Shown: positions 15,704 to 23,538, counted from the stretch's first letter. The stretch is 64,000 nt of DNA from Alphaproteobacteria bacterium 32-64-14 (GCA_002280725.1 NCEM01000001.1:1-64000), one strand, 5' to 3'. A program made the numbers and translations. Notes: generated by a model not told the origin, from the letters alone.

Positions 15704-16564
15704 ATGAAAACCATTGCACTGTTCAATCCCAAATCCGGGTCCGTACCGCCTGATGCGCGCGAGCGGCTGACCGCTGTACTCCAGGAAGCGGGGCATGGCG
15801 GGGCCGAGCTTGTGGAGGTCGACACCTCCGATCCGGACGCCCAGTTGCGCGACCTTGCGAAACAGTCGCCAGACCTGTTCGTCGTGTGGGGCGGCGATGG
15901 CACGCTGCGCTGCGCGCTGACCACCATAGGCGCGGTTACGCCCAATCTTCTGCTGCTGCCCGGCGGCACGATGAACCTTCTGCCGAACGTGCTGCACGGG
16001 CAGAAGCCCTGGGACGAGGTTCTGCGTGCGGTGATCAAGAGCCCGCGGCGGCATACTCTGCCCGCGGGCGAGGTAAATGGGCAGCGCTTCTACTGCGCGA
16101 TGCTGGCTGGCGCGCCAGCGCGGTTTGCCGAAGCGCGCGAAAGCCTGCGCCGGGGCGACCTGGGCAAGGCGGCGGCGGAAGCGGGCGCGGCCCTGGATAC
16201 GCTCAACAAGCTGCATCTCGATGCGCGGTATGCCAGCGGCTATTCATTCGCGAACGAACAGCTGCCAACGACAAGCGTGATCGGCGCCGTCATCGGGCCG
16301 CTGACCAAGGCCGGCAGCGGCATGGAAGTGGCGGCGCTGTCCAATCCGACGGCGGGCGCGGCGCTCAATGTGCTGTGGACATCCTTTTTCACTGACTGGC
16401 GCAATTCGCCGGACGTTCACGTGGCGCCAGCGACGTTGCTGGAAATCGCCAGCGCGGAAGGCGAGGAAATCCCGGTGATCGCCGATGGCGAAGCGACCGA
16501 GCCGGACCAGCGCGTGCGGGTGACCTTCGTCGAGAATGGCGGGCAATGCCTGGTCGCCTCGTGA
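15704..16564 (+). CDS. Diacylglycerol kinase catalytic-domain lipid kinase
   Basis: The 286-residue protein starts at ATG 15704. The DAGK catalytic domain is seen from residue 1: IALFNPKSGS, then the nucleotide loop GGDGTL at residues 63-68, and LLPGGTMNLL, a variant of the usual P-G-G-T-x-N-D motif. The family phosphorylates diacylglycerol or related lipids with ATP (YegS/BmrU/LCB5 group). The C-terminal half is the beta-sandwich part. Its stop overlaps the GTG of a metallophosphoesterase gene (GTGA), so the two are probably translated together. Confidence 0.88.
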   Translation: MKTIALFNPKSGSVPPDARERLTAVLQEAGHGGAELVEVDTSDPDAQLRDLAKQSPDLFVVWGGDGTLRCALTTIGAVTPNLLLLPGGTMNLLPNVLHGQKPWDEVLRAVIKSPRRHTLPAGEVNGQRFYCAMLAGAPARFAEARESLRRGDLGKAAAEAGAALDTLNKLHLDARYASGYSFANEQLPTTSVIGAVIGPLTKAGSGMEVAALSNPTAGAALNVLWTSFFTDWRNSPDVHVAPATLLEIASAEGEEIPVIADGEATEPDQRVRVTFVENGGQCLVAS

Positions 16565-17406
16565 CGGTCGGACCGGTCCGCCTCATGCACCTGTCCGACA
16601 TCCATTTCGGGCGGGAGGATACGTTCGCCATCGCGGCGGCGCGGTCTTTCGCTGAACGGGTGAAGCCGGATGCCATCCTCATTGCGGGGGACATCACCCA
16701 GAAAGGCCGACACAACGAGTTTGCGGCGGCGCGCGAGTGGTTCAATGGCTTTGATGTTCCGGTGATCGTGGCGCCAGGCAACCATGACACGCCAATTGCG
16801 CATATCCCCGCCCGCATTGTGAGGCCGTTTGCGCGGTATGCGCGGTACATGAAGGGGATCGACGCGGTTGGCCGGCTGGTGGAGCTGCGCGATGGCGCGG
16901 TGCGGATTAGCGCGGTGAATACGGCGCGGGGTGTGCAGGCGCGGCTGAACTGGGCCGATGGCGTGATAGATCTCGACGATCTGGCCGAGGCGCTGGACCT
17001 ACTGTCGCAAGGACCGGCGGACGCCTGGCGCCTGTTGATCTGCCATCACCCGCTGCATGAGCCAGGCGTGTCGCAGGTTGCGGTGGAGACGAAACGGGGG
17101 GCGCGGGCGCTGGACCTTTGCGCGGCGGCGCATGTGGACGCGATCTTCACGGGACATATCCACGACGCCTTCGCGCATCCGATCACGACGACGCGCCGGC
17201 CCATGGTGCAGATGGGATCGGGCACGCTGTCGATGCGACTGCGCGGCACGGGGGCTAGCTTCTGCGTGGTCCAGATCGAGGATGGGCGGCTGACGCAGGA
17301 TCTGGTGGCGATCAATCGCGAGGGGCTCGAGATCAAGCGGACGTATGACTCACAAATTGCAGCGAATTTTGACGGCGCTGGAACTACAGCACATCCGGTC
17401 CGTTAA
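16561..17406 (+). CDS. Metallophosphoesterase (calcineurin-like)
   Basis: The start is GTG 16561, overlapping the previous stop; this makes a 281-residue protein whose family sequence begins at once. Metal-binding motifs are all present: D-x-H in [19 protein letters not shown] in APGNHDTP, a CHHPLHE histidine, and GHIHD near the C-terminal third. The family hydrolyses phosphodiesters or phosphomonoesters with a di-metal centre; this group includes cyclic-nucleotide phosphodiesterase-like enzymes. Coupling to the lipid kinase gene suggests a shared role in lipid or envelope metabolism, which is inference. An EcfG-type promoter for the next gene lies inside its last 27 bases. Confidence 0.9.
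   Translation: MTVGPVRLMHLSDIHFGREDTFAIAAARSFAERVKPDAILIAGDITQKGRHNEFAAAREWFNGFDVPVIVAPGNHDTPIAHIPARIVRPFARYARYMKGIDAVGRLVELRDGAVRISAVNTARGVQARLNWADGVIDLDDLAEALDLLSQGPADAWRLLICHHPLHEPGVSQVAVETKRGARALDLCAAAHVDAIFTGHIHDAFAHPITTTRRPMVQMGSGTLSMRLRGTGASFCVVQIEDGRLTQDLVAINREGLEIKRTYDSQIAANFDGAGTTAHPVR
17380..17404 (+). promoter_or_regulatory. EcfG-type promoter for DUF1328 gene
   Basis: GGAAC (17380-17384), exactly 16 nt, then CGTT (17401-17404). The site lies at the very end of the metallophosphoesterase gene, 22 bp before the DUF1328 start at 17427. Confidence 0.8.
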
Positions 17407-17426
17407 TTGAGCACGGAGGATTTATC

Positions 17427-17597
17427 ATGCTTAGCTGGACACTTGTGTTTCTTGTCGTTGCAGTGATCGCTGCGGTCTTCGGTTTTGGCGGCATCGCCGC
17501 TTCGGCCGCGAGCATTGCGCAGATCCTGTTCTTCATCTTCCTCGTTCTGTTCGTTATCTCGGCCGTCATGGGCATGACCCGGCGCGGCGGGGTTTAG
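17427..17597 (+). CDS. DUF1328 (YtjA-type) small membrane protein, copy 1
   Basis: The 56-residue protein has an ATG at 17427 behind GGAGGA. It is almost entirely two transmembrane helices joined by the family's [17 protein letters not shown] turn. DUF1328/UPF0391 proteins are small inner-membrane proteins of unknown function, often stress-induced. A paralogue sits at 23157-23330, on the other side of the phyR locus, with the same promoter type. A perfect EcfG-type promoter precedes this gene and a hairpin terminator follows, making it a single-gene stress unit. Confidence 0.92.
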   Translation: MLSWTLVFLVVAVIAAVFGFGGIAASAASIAQILFFIFLVLFVISAVMGMTRRGGV

Positions 17598-17620
17598 CGA
17601 CCTACCGATGAAGACGATCA

Positions 17621-17652
17621 ACAACCCGGCCCTCGGCCGGGCTGTTTTCGTT
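17621..17652 (+). terminator. Rho-independent terminator after DUF1328 copy 1
   Basis: Arms CCCGGCC (17625-17631) and GGCCGGG (17635-17641) around CTC, flanked by AACA/TGTT pairing and followed by TTTTCGTTT. It ends the short DUF1328 transcript. Confidence 0.85.
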
Positions 17653-17785
17653 TGGGGGGTGGAAAGTGATATGCAACAAGCTTGAAGCTTCAAACCTGTA
17701 CACGCCGCGCGACTGTTCCTGGGTCCCGATTTTCATCGGGACGAGCGGAACAAGGTGAGCAGGTCCAGCTCAAAGCAATCAGGCT

Positions 17786-19528
17786 CTAAGTACTGGCTGC
17801 GCCCTGTCCAGCGAGCGGCGGATGAGCGCCAGTAACGCCGTTGAGGCGCGGAATCCGCAAGAATATCCTGCGGCCGCCGGAATCGGACGCGCCTTCTTCC
17901 AGCGTGCCGCGAACCTGCCTGGCGAACGCCGACATCAGGGTTGCGCCAATGCCCTGCCCCGCCGCTGTCTGGGCGATGATCGAGGCCCCGACGCCATCGT
18001 CTTCAACTGCGAGAAGCGCCTCGGCCTCGGTGACGCGGTAGACGACTTTCACGCGCTTGCCCGTGCTGCGGCCGCTTGGAAAGGCGTGCTTCACGGAGTT
18101 GGTGACGGCTTCGGCGGTGAACAGGGCGAGCGGCACAGCGATATCGGCATCCAGCGTATCGTGGTCGATGCTCGCCTCGATGCTGATACCCTGATCTTCG
18201 GCGCCCAGCGCCTGATCCAACTGGGAGGTGAGTTCGGAGAAAAAGGTCCGCGCTTCGACGGCGCGGATATTGTCGTGCTCGTAGAGCGAGCGGTGAATGA
18301 GCGAGAGCGCGTTGATGCGCGAGCGCGCATCGTCGAGGACCGCGATGGCGGCGGGATCCTTGAGCTTGCGGCCCTGGAGGCTGAGCAGGCTGTTGATGAT
18401 CTGCAGGTTGTTCTTCACGCGGTGGTGGATTTCCTTCATCGCGGCGTCGCGCGCGGCAAGGGCGTCTTCCATACGGCTTGTGCGATCACGGATGCGGGTG
18501 GCCATCTCTTCCATCGTGTCGGCCAGCACGTTGATCTCGCCGGGGGCCTGGCGCTTGGCGCGCAGAGGCTGGACCGACAGTTTGCCGCTGGCGTAGAGGC
18601 CGGCGATACGGCGCAGATAGTCGAGCCAGCGCAGCACAAGCCTGTCCATCGCCAGCCACGCCGTGACCAGCGCGAGCAGCCAGGCCAGAAGCGGCAACGC
18701 GAAGCTGCCGAACGCGCTGATATTCTCAAGCGCGATCGGCGTGGGCTTGGGCGCCGACAGCACGGCAAAGAGATTGTTCTGCGCAAGCGGCACGACGGCC
18801 ATCTGGCGGATGCCGCCTTCGGCCGCTTCCAGCTCGAGGAAGGCGGGCTTGCCGGTCCCGAGTTTTGCGGTGTCAGCGGGGCTGAGCTGTGTCCAGTGCG
18901 AGCTGGCGAAGACCTGCCCCGTGGAGTCGACCAGCGCGAGATCGGCATCATCGCCCAGCGTCGTTCGCGAAAGCTGGGCCACGAGCGAGCTGACCGGGAC
19001 GCCGATCAGGTAGGCGCCATCGAACGCGCCTCTGGCAGTCTCGCGGCGCAGCGCTGTGGCGAACGTCCATTCGCCGGTTGCGGCGCTTTGGTACGCGGCG
19101 GAGCGCACGACACGGGCGCCGGATTGCTGCAGCTCCGTGAACCATGCCGTGTTGGCGTAACCCGAATTGGGCGCAACGCCCTGCGTTGAGCACAGGATCC
19201 TTCCCTGTGCGCCGATCACGCCGAGGTTGGCGAACGCCGGCAGCGCATCGATGAGTTCGCGGATGGGCTCGGCGCAGGGATCGCCCAAGGCGATGGAGTC
19301 GATCAGAGAGAGCAGCGCCGGGGCCGTATCCAGCATGTATTCGGCGCGGCTTGCGGCTTCCTGGGCGACAAGCGTCATCACCTCGCGGCGATTGCTCGCT
19401 TCCCGCTCGATATCGCTGGCCCAGCGAATTCCCCCGATCACGAGGACGGGGGAAAGCGCGGCAGCAAATATCAGAAGCAGGAGAACGCGAAGCGACAAAC
19501 GTCGCGAAAGGCGATCTTCAGTCGTCAC
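17786..19528 (-). CDS. Sensor histidine kinase of HisKA_2/HWE type, PhyK-like
   Basis: The 580-residue membrane kinase has one N-terminal transmembrane helix (about 13-33), a periplasmic sensor of roughly 240 residues (dCache-like), and a second helix (about 275-297). A linker follows, then a HisKA_2 dimerisation domain, EIHHRVKNNLQI with His369/370, and a HATPase domain with the N-box TAEAVTNSVKHAF and the G1 motif DDGVGA. It starts at GTG 19528, inside the end of ecfG (11-nt overlap), so it is co-transcribed with nepR and ecfG. In Alphaproteobacteria kinases in this place phosphorylate PhyR and start the general stress response; that role is inferred from position and domain type. Confidence 0.88.
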   Translation of the reverse strand: MTTEDRLSRRLSLRVLLLLIFAAALSPVLVIGGIRWASDIEREASNRREVMTLVAQEAASRAEYMLDTAPALLSLIDSIALGDPCAEPIRELIDALPAFANLGVIGAQGRILCSTQGVAPNSGYANTAWFTELQQSGARVVRSAAYQSAATGEWTFATALRRETARGAFDGAYLIGVPVSSLVAQLSRTTLGDDADLALVDSTGQVFASSHWTQLSPADTAKLGTGKPAFLELEAAEGGIRQMAVVPLAQNNLFAVLSAPKPTPIALENISAFGSFALPLLAWLLALVTAWLAMDRLVLRWLDYLRRIAGLYASGKLSVQPLRAKRQAPGEINVLADTMEEMATRIRDRTSRMEDALAARDAAMKEIHHRVKNNLQIINSLLSLQGRKLKDPAAIAVLDDARSRINALSLIHRSLYEHDNIRAVEARTFFSELTSQLDQALGAEDQGISIEASIDHDTLDADIAVPLALFTAEAVTNSVKHAFPSGRSTGKRVKVVYRVTEAEALLAVEDDGVGASIIAQTAAGQGIGATLMSAFARQVRGTLEEGASDSGGRRIFLRIPRLNGVTGAHPPLAGQGAAST

Positions 19529-20234
19529 CCCGTGCCGTTACCCCTCCAGCAGCCAGGGCATCGGCCTGACCAAGGATATCGTTGAAGGCTTGATCCGCGC
19601 GGATGTCTTGCCCTTCCGAGCGGCGAGTTGAGCTTGAATGCAAGATGGCTTCAAGCGCCTTTCGAGCCCTGCTCACACGACTCTTGATGGTGCCGACCGC
19701 GACCTGGCAGACCTTGGCGGCCTCTTCGTACGCCATGCCGCCTGCCCCGACGAGGATCAGCGCTTCGCGCTGGTCGTCCGGGAGCTTGGCCAGAGCGGCG
19801 CGCAGTTCCAGCAACTCCATGGGAGCGGATGGGTTGTCGTTGGCGACCAGCGTGTTCTCCGCCATTTCGGCATCGAGCGGTGCGCTGCGCCAGCTACGCC
19901 GTTTTTCGGAGTAGAACTGGTTGCGCAGGATCATGAAGGTCCACGCCTTGATGCTGGTGCCAGGCTCGAAGGAGTCGCGCGCCTTCCAGGCCTTGGCGAG
20001 CGCTTCCTGGGCCAGATCGTCAGCCTGGGTTGCGTCGTGACACAGGCTGCGGGCGAACGCCCTCAGGTGCGGGATTGCGGCGACCAACTCGCGCTTGAAT
20101 GTTTCAGCGGAGGGTGTGCCCTCGGCCGGTGCGAAAGCTGATGGCTTCGCAGCGCCTGCCGGGGCGGGTCGCGGAGCGGCAGTTTTGGTGTGTTGTTCGA
20201 CGTTACGGGAGGTATCGGCCATGCGAGGTATCAC
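19518..20234 (-). CDS. ecfG: General stress ECF sigma factor EcfG
   Basis: The 238-residue protein has a 45-60-residue Pro/Ala-rich extension before sigma region 2 (FARSLCHDATQADDLAQEAL, SIKAWTFMILRNQFYSE). Region 4 follows: KLPDDQREALILVGAGGMAYEEA (in two parts), then VAVGTIKSRVSRARKALE. This is the ECF15 (EcfG) group, which transcribes general stress genes from GGAAC-16/17-CGTT promoters. The GTG at 20234 overlaps the nepR stop (GTGA); ATG 20222 is an alternative start. Position between nepR and the kinase gene, and divergence from phyR, give the identification. A perfect EcfG promoter upstream of nepR indicates positive autoregulation. Confidence 0.95.
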   Translation of the reverse strand: MIPRMADTSRNVEQHTKTAAPRPAPAGAAKPSAFAPAEGTPSAETFKRELVAAIPHLRAFARSLCHDATQADDLAQEALAKAWKARDSFEPGTSIKAWTFMILRNQFYSEKRRSWRSAPLDAEMAENTLVANDNPSAPMELLELRAALAKLPDDQREALILVGAGGMAYEEAAKVCQVAVGTIKSRVSRARKALEAILHSSSTRRSEGQDIRADQAFNDILGQADALAAGGVTARGDD

Positions 20235-20503
20235 CTCTCTGGCTGGGTTGCGTCGCCGTTGGGCGAACTGGATACTTCAGGCCCGCTGGCCTGCGAGCTT
20301 CCGGCAGACGCAGACTGCCGGATATCGGCTTCCTCAAGGAAGGAGAGGAAGTCGTTGGGCACGCTCTCGTCGACGACATCGGTGTACATCTTGCGCAGGC
20401 GGCGGCCGATCGGATCCTGGCGCCTGCGAGCGGTGCGCGAATCAACGGGAGGCGTCTCGTCAGGGCCCCCGTCTTCGCCTCCCCCGTTCCGTTCTTTTCC
20501 CAT
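20231..20503 (-). CDS. nepR: Anti-sigma factor NepR
   Basis: The 90-residue protein starts at ATG 20503. The core NepR motif occupies residues 31-60: PIGRRLRKMYTDVVDESVPN followed by DFLSFLEEAD, the two helices that wrap EcfG. The N-terminus is Gly/Asp-rich and the C-terminus Ser/Gly-rich, both probably disordered. NepR binds EcfG in unstressed cells and is captured by phosphorylated PhyR under stress. It is the first gene of nepR-ecfG-kinase, and its stop overlaps the ecfG start by four bases, which would keep anti-sigma and sigma levels matched. An EcfG promoter lies 48 bp upstream. Confidence 0.94.
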   Translation of the reverse strand: MGKERNGGGEDGGPDETPPVDSRTARRRQDPIGRRLRKMYTDVVDESVPNDFLSFLEEADIRQSASAGSSQASGPEVSSSPNGDATQPER

Positions 20504-20550
20504 ATTTTGAACAACTCTTCTGCCGGGATTATACCGTACTTCAGGCCCAA

Positions 20551-20575
20551 AACGCCGATGCAGCATGGAAGTTCC
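20551..20575 (-). promoter_or_regulatory. EcfG promoter for nepR-ecfG
   Basis: Read on the minus strand: GGAAC (20575-20571), 16-nt spacer, CGTT (20554-20551). A perfect match to the EcfG consensus, 48 bp before the nepR start, showing autoregulation of the anti-sigma/sigma operon. Confidence 0.9.
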
Positions 20576-20594
20576 GCAATATTCGGAAAAAGAT

Positions 20595-20619
20595 GGAACC
20601 CGGGTTCCATGGCTGCGTT
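20595..20619 (+). promoter_or_regulatory. EcfG promoter for phyR
   Basis: GGAAC (20595-20599), 16-nt spacer, CGTT (20616-20619), a perfect EcfG consensus 45 bp before the phyR ATG. It is divergent from the nepR promoter, the two -35 boxes lying 20 bp apart in the same intergenic region. Confidence 0.9.
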
Positions 20620-20663
20620 CCACCTGTCCGGTAATGCGGAAATCGATACGTGCGGGAGAATTC

Positions 20664-21446
20664 ATGAGTCTTGTTCAGAAGCTGGGACCTCACCTTCCCT
20701 ATTTGCGCCGCTATGCGCGGGCGCTCACGGGCAACCAGAAAAGTGGGGATTCCTATGTGAAAGCGGCGCTGCAGGCGCTTGCCGAGGGCACGCATGAGCT
20801 GGACGACCTGCCGCCGCGCGTGGCGCTCTATCGGCTGTTCCAGGCGATCTGGGGCGCGACGGGCGCCCGGCTGGAAACGGCGCCGGAGACAGGGGACACG
20901 GTGTCTGACCGCGTCCTGCGCATTCCCCCGCGCCACCGCCAGGCTTTCCTTCTGACGGCCCTGGAAGGGTTCACCGTCGAAGAGTGCGCCGAGATCCTGG
21001 ACGAGACCTCCGAAAGCGTGCGCCAGCTCATCTCCCGCGCCCAGCGCGACATCGAGGCTGACCTCGCGACGGAAGTGCTGATCATCGAGGACGAACCGGT
21101 TATCGCTGCGGATATCGAAGCGCTGGTGCTGGATCTTGGCCACCGCGTGACCACCGTGGCGACGACACGCACCGAGGCTGTGGCCGCCGTGAAGGCACGC
21201 AAGCCTGGACTGGTGCTGGCGGATATCCAACTCGCCGATGGGTCGTCGGGCATTGACGCGGTGAACGACATTCTTCGCGGCCACGATGTGCCGGTGATCT
21301 TCATCACCGCCTTCCCCGAGCGCCTGCTGACCGGCGAGAAGCCCGAGCCGGCCTTCCTGATCACCAAGCCCTTCCAGCCGGAGACGGTGAAAGCGGCGAT
21401 CGGACAGGCGCTGTTCTTCCACGTCGAGCGGCCTGTCGCTGCGTAA
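20664..21446 (+). CDS. phyR: Anti-anti-sigma response regulator PhyR
   Basis: The 260-residue protein starts at ATG 20664 behind GGGAG. Residues 1-135 form the sigma-like domain that mimics EcfG: LPYLRRYARALTG (sigma 2-like) and IPPRHRQAFLLTALEGF with VRQLISRAQRDIEADL (sigma 4-like). Residues 137-260 form a receiver with acidic pocket Glu142-Asp143-Glu144, phosphoacceptor Asp187 in VLADIQL, Thr215 and Lys235 (ITKPF). When phosphorylated it binds NepR and releases EcfG. It diverges from nepR-ecfG and has its own perfect EcfG promoter and a strong terminator. All catalytic receiver residues are intact. Confidence 0.96.
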   Translation: MSLVQKLGPHLPYLRRYARALTGNQKSGDSYVKAALQALAEGTHELDDLPPRVALYRLFQAIWGATGARLETAPETGDTVSDRVLRIPPRHRQAFLLTALEGFTVEECAEILDETSESVRQLISRAQRDIEADLATEVLIIEDEPVIAADIEALVLDLGHRVTTVATTRTEAVAAVKARKPGLVLADIQLADGSSGIDAVNDILRGHDVPVIFITAFPERLLTGEKPEPAFLITKPFQPETVKAAIGQALFFHVERPVAA

Positions 21447-21488
21447 CGTCTGAGCTGCGACTTCGACGAGACATAGACGAGACATAAG

Positions 21489-21518
21489 GGCGGCGTGCGA
21501 GGAGCGCGCCGCCTTTTT
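21489..21518 (+). terminator. Rho-independent terminator after phyR
   Basis: Arms GGCGGCG (21489-21495) and CGCCGCC (21507-21513), an 11-nt loop, and TTTTT directly after. It ends phyR transcription. Confidence 0.88.
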
Positions 21519-21589
21519 GCTTCCGGCCCTTTAAAGCGGGCCAGGACCGGGGCGCCGGCATCATGGTTTACGGAAACCTAATGCGCGCC

Positions 21590-21614
21590 GGAACATGCCG
21601 CCCGCCTGTGCGTA
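21590..21614 (+). promoter_or_regulatory. Near-consensus EcfG promoter
   Basis: GGAAC (21590-21594), 16-nt spacer, CGTA (21611-21614): one mismatch in the -10 box. It lies 19 bp before the start of the small secreted-protein gene at 21633, close for an ECF promoter but possible if a later ATG is used. Confidence 0.4.
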
Positions 21615-21632
21615 GTTTTCATCGCAAGGGGC

Positions 21633-21965
21633 ATGATGATGAAGACGTTCACAGGGATTCTCTCGGCTATTGCGTTGGCGGCGTCCGCACTCTCCTCACA
21701 GGCGATGGCGCAGACGGCCTCGAAGGAGGCCAGCCTGACGCGCGTGAAGCCGGTGCTGGCATCGGCGACGGCCTGCTCGACCGGCTTGATCGAAATCGCC
21801 CCGGTGTCTTTCGATACGAACGGGCGCGCCGAAGCCTGGGTTGTTGTCTATCGCATCAACGGCGAAATCGTCGCTTCGGAGCGCGTGTCGCCGGCGGAGA
21901 TCGAACAGCTGCAACGCTTGCCTTGCCGCGCTGACAACTATCGCGGCGCCCAACTCGACGGCTGA
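21633..21965 (+). CDS. Small secreted protein of unknown function
   Basis: The 110-residue protein has an N-terminal signal peptide (MKTFTGILSAIALAASALSS, cleavage after AMA or SQA). A roughly 80-residue mature part contains two cysteines (in ATACSTG and LPCRADN) that could form a disulfide. The mature part is predicted beta-rich (GLIEIAPVSF, AEAWVVVYRINGEIV). Three successive Met codons make the exact start unclear. I do not recognise the family. It lies directly after phyR with a near-consensus EcfG promoter, so a periplasmic stress role is possible but unproven. Confidence 0.65.
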   Translation: MMMKTFTGILSAIALAASALSSQAMAQTASKEASLTRVKPVLASATACSTGLIEIAPVSFDTNGRAEAWVVVYRINGEIVASERVSPAEIEQLQRLPCRADNYRGAQLDG

Positions 21966-22213
21966 TCGGCTTTCGGATCCGGGAAGACCGGAATCCCACA
22001 AATAATCCGCGCGTGCCGGTCCTGGAGCGGGCCGGACCTAATGCGTTGTCGCCTGCAAAAGTCCATTAGGCCGGCGCATCCCAAGCGGCGCTCCTCAGGG
22101 AAATTGGCTCTGCGCTTTGATGCGTTTTGAAGGCGAAAGCAGATACGCGCATGCAAAACACCCCGCCCCGGCTGGGAGCAAGCTGCAGTCCAATCACCCG
22201 AAGGCTCAGAGTT

Positions 22214-22702
22214 TTAAATTGTGCCCGAAGGGGTGTTGAGACGTGGTGTCGCCGGCGCGCGCGTTGAGGCTTCGCCGGCGCCAGGAGCGGCCTTGCGGAA
22301 CGAGACTTCCACCTCGCTCATGCCCGGAGGAAAGATATCGTTGCCAGGACGCGCCGCGACGCGGATTGTTTCAGGTGAGACGCCGCGCGCCACGAGATCA
22401 CGCGAGATGCCATCAAGGCGCGCCAACGCCAGCGCGACGGCGCTGTCGCCATCGACGCCCATGTTGATGCGGGTCACGATGTCGATGCCTTCCGGCCGGC
22501 AGGCGACCGCATGATCGACAAGGCGGGAGACCAGCATTTTCCCCTCTGGCGAGAGTGTCGCCTCTCCAGACGCGAAATAAACAGACGTAGGCTCTCCGGG
22601 GCACGCAGCGGCTTCGCCATTCGGCTCAACGGGTTGCGCGATCGCGCCAGCGGCGCCGGCGACAGCAAGTGCGAGAGTAGCAACAGCCCAGATCGATTTC
22701 AT
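22214..22702 (-). CDS. Secreted OmpA-like-domain protein
   Basis: The 162-residue protein starts at ATG 22702. It has a signal peptide (KSIWAVATLALAVAGAAGA) followed by a domain reminiscent of OmpA/MotB C-terminal folds. VYFASGEATLSPEGKMLVSRLVD looks like the family's F-x-x-x-S-A-x-L-x-x-x-G-x-x-x-L helix start, then come ARLDGISRDLVARGV and PETIRVAARP. The canonical peptidoglycan-binding residues (N-R-R-V-x-x) are replaced by PPGMSEVEVSF, so binding to cell wall is uncertain. The C-terminal tail is Pro/Ala/Thr-rich. It is probably periplasmic, and it sits in the stress island without a clear EcfG promoter. Confidence 0.65.
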   Translation of the reverse strand: MKSIWAVATLALAVAGAAGAIAQPVEPNGEAAACPGEPTSVYFASGEATLSPEGKMLVSRLVDHAVACRPEGIDIVTRINMGVDGDSAVALALARLDGISRDLVARGVSPETIRVAARPGNDIFPPGMSEVEVSFRKAAPGAGEASTRAPATPRLNTPSGTI

Positions 22703-22818
22703 GACGCGAGAGCTTTCCGTTGCCGGACTTCCAAAGAGAAGCACACGCCAACATGCATGGAGGGCGCCGGATTGATCGCCGCGCCCGCATGGTTAGCAGA
22801 CGCGGCGATCATGGCTAA

Positions 22819-22953
22819 TCAGTTGGCTTCTTCGGCGGCGTTGTCGATCGTCTGGCCGACCGCGGTGACGTCTTCACCAACACCTTCAACCGTGTTGCAG
22901 GCCGCCGTCGCCGTGGCGAGCAGAAGGGCGAGTGCAGCGAATGCCGTTTTCAT
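22819..22953 (-). CDS. Entericidin-like small lipoprotein
   Basis: The 44-residue protein starts at ATG 22953. Its signal ends in a lipobox (TATAAC, Cys19). The mature peptide, NTVEGVGEDVTAVGQTIDNA, closely follows the entericidin EcnA/EcnB pattern. Entericidins are tiny lipoproteins of the toxin-antidote type; most alphaproteobacterial members are simply stress-inducible. Here a perfect EcfG promoter lies 46 bp upstream on the same strand, which strongly suggests control by the general stress response. Only one member of the usual pair is present. Confidence 0.85.
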   Translation of the reverse strand: MKTAFAALALLLATATAACNTVEGVGEDVTAVGQTIDNAAEEAN

Positions 22954-22998
22954 GTCTAATCTCCAGATCCCATCGGCGAACGCGCCGAACGCATCACC

Positions 22999-23023
22999 AA
23001 CGCCGGCGCCGGAACGAGGTTCC
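22999..23023 (-). promoter_or_regulatory. EcfG promoter for the entericidin-like gene
   Basis: On the minus strand GGAAC (23023-23019), 16-nt spacer, CGTT (23002-22999). Perfect consensus, 46 bp before the start at 22953. Confidence 0.88.
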
Positions 23024-23085
23024 GCGAGGTTCCAGCATGGCACACATGTGATGCTCGCCCGCCTCTGATCCGCCGCGCTGGACGC

Positions 23086-23110
23086 GGAACCGGGCGTGAA
23101 AGGCGGCGTT
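23086..23110 (+). promoter_or_regulatory. EcfG promoter for DUF1328 copy 2
   Basis: GGAAC (23086-23090), 16-nt spacer, CGTT (23107-23110). Perfect consensus, 46 bp before the ATG at 23157 and divergent from the entericidin promoter. Confidence 0.88.
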
Positions 23111-23156
23111 GTTATGTGGGTATTTCAATCGCTGTTTCAGTAAACAGGAGTTGCCG

Positions 23157-23330
23157 ATGCTTGGTTGGGCGCTTGTCTTCTTTGTCCTCGCTCTCGTCGC
23201 CGCCGCCTTTGGTTTTGGCGGAATCGCGGGCGCCTCCGCGTCGATCGCGCAGATCCTCTTCGTGGTCTTCCTGGTGCTCACCGTACTCGCCTTTGTGGTG
23301 CGCGCGGTACAGGGACGATCCGTGCTTTAG
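23157..23330 (+). CDS. DUF1328 (YtjA-type) small membrane protein, copy 2
   Basis: The 57-residue protein starts at ATG 23157 behind AGGAG. It is a paralogue of the protein at 17427-17597, sharing the FGFGGIA turn and ASIAQIL segment but with a longer second helix and a basic C-terminus ([10 protein letters not shown]). It has two transmembrane helices. Function is unknown. Both copies have perfect EcfG promoters, so the cell probably raises both together under stress; the different C-termini may give different partners. Confidence 0.9.
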   Translation: MLGWALVFFVLALVAAAFGFGGIAGASASIAQILFVVFLVLTVLAFVVRAVQGRSVL

Positions 23331-23462
23331 CGGGCGCGATTGCATCGCTCCCCGTGTCCGCACATCGCAGGCACGGGGTTTTCGCGTTTTGGAGCGAGCA
23401 AAAGAGGCGCACAGTTCCCAACCCGGCGAAAATGCGTATGTTGCGGCCCGCTGAGTCAGGTC

Positions 23463-23538
23463 GGGCCTGTAGCTCAATGGTTAGAGCCGGCCGCTCATAA
23501 CGGTCTGGTTGCAGGTTCGAGTCCTGCCGGGCCCACCA
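23463..23538 (+). tRNA. tRNA with anticodon CAT (Ile2 or elongator Met)
   Basis: The 76-nt cloverleaf is complete. The acceptor GGGCCTG pairs with CGGGCCC. The D-arm is GCTC/GAGC and the anticodon stem GGCCG/CGGTC with loop CTCATAA, giving CAT at positions 34-36. The T-arm is GCAGG, TTCGAGT, CCTGC. The discriminator A and CCA are encoded. The GGGCC acceptor start is more like the isoleucine tRNA whose C34 is changed to lysidine than the elongator methionine tRNA, but this is not certain from sequence. It stands alone between the stress island and the nitrate cluster. Confidence 0.95.
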
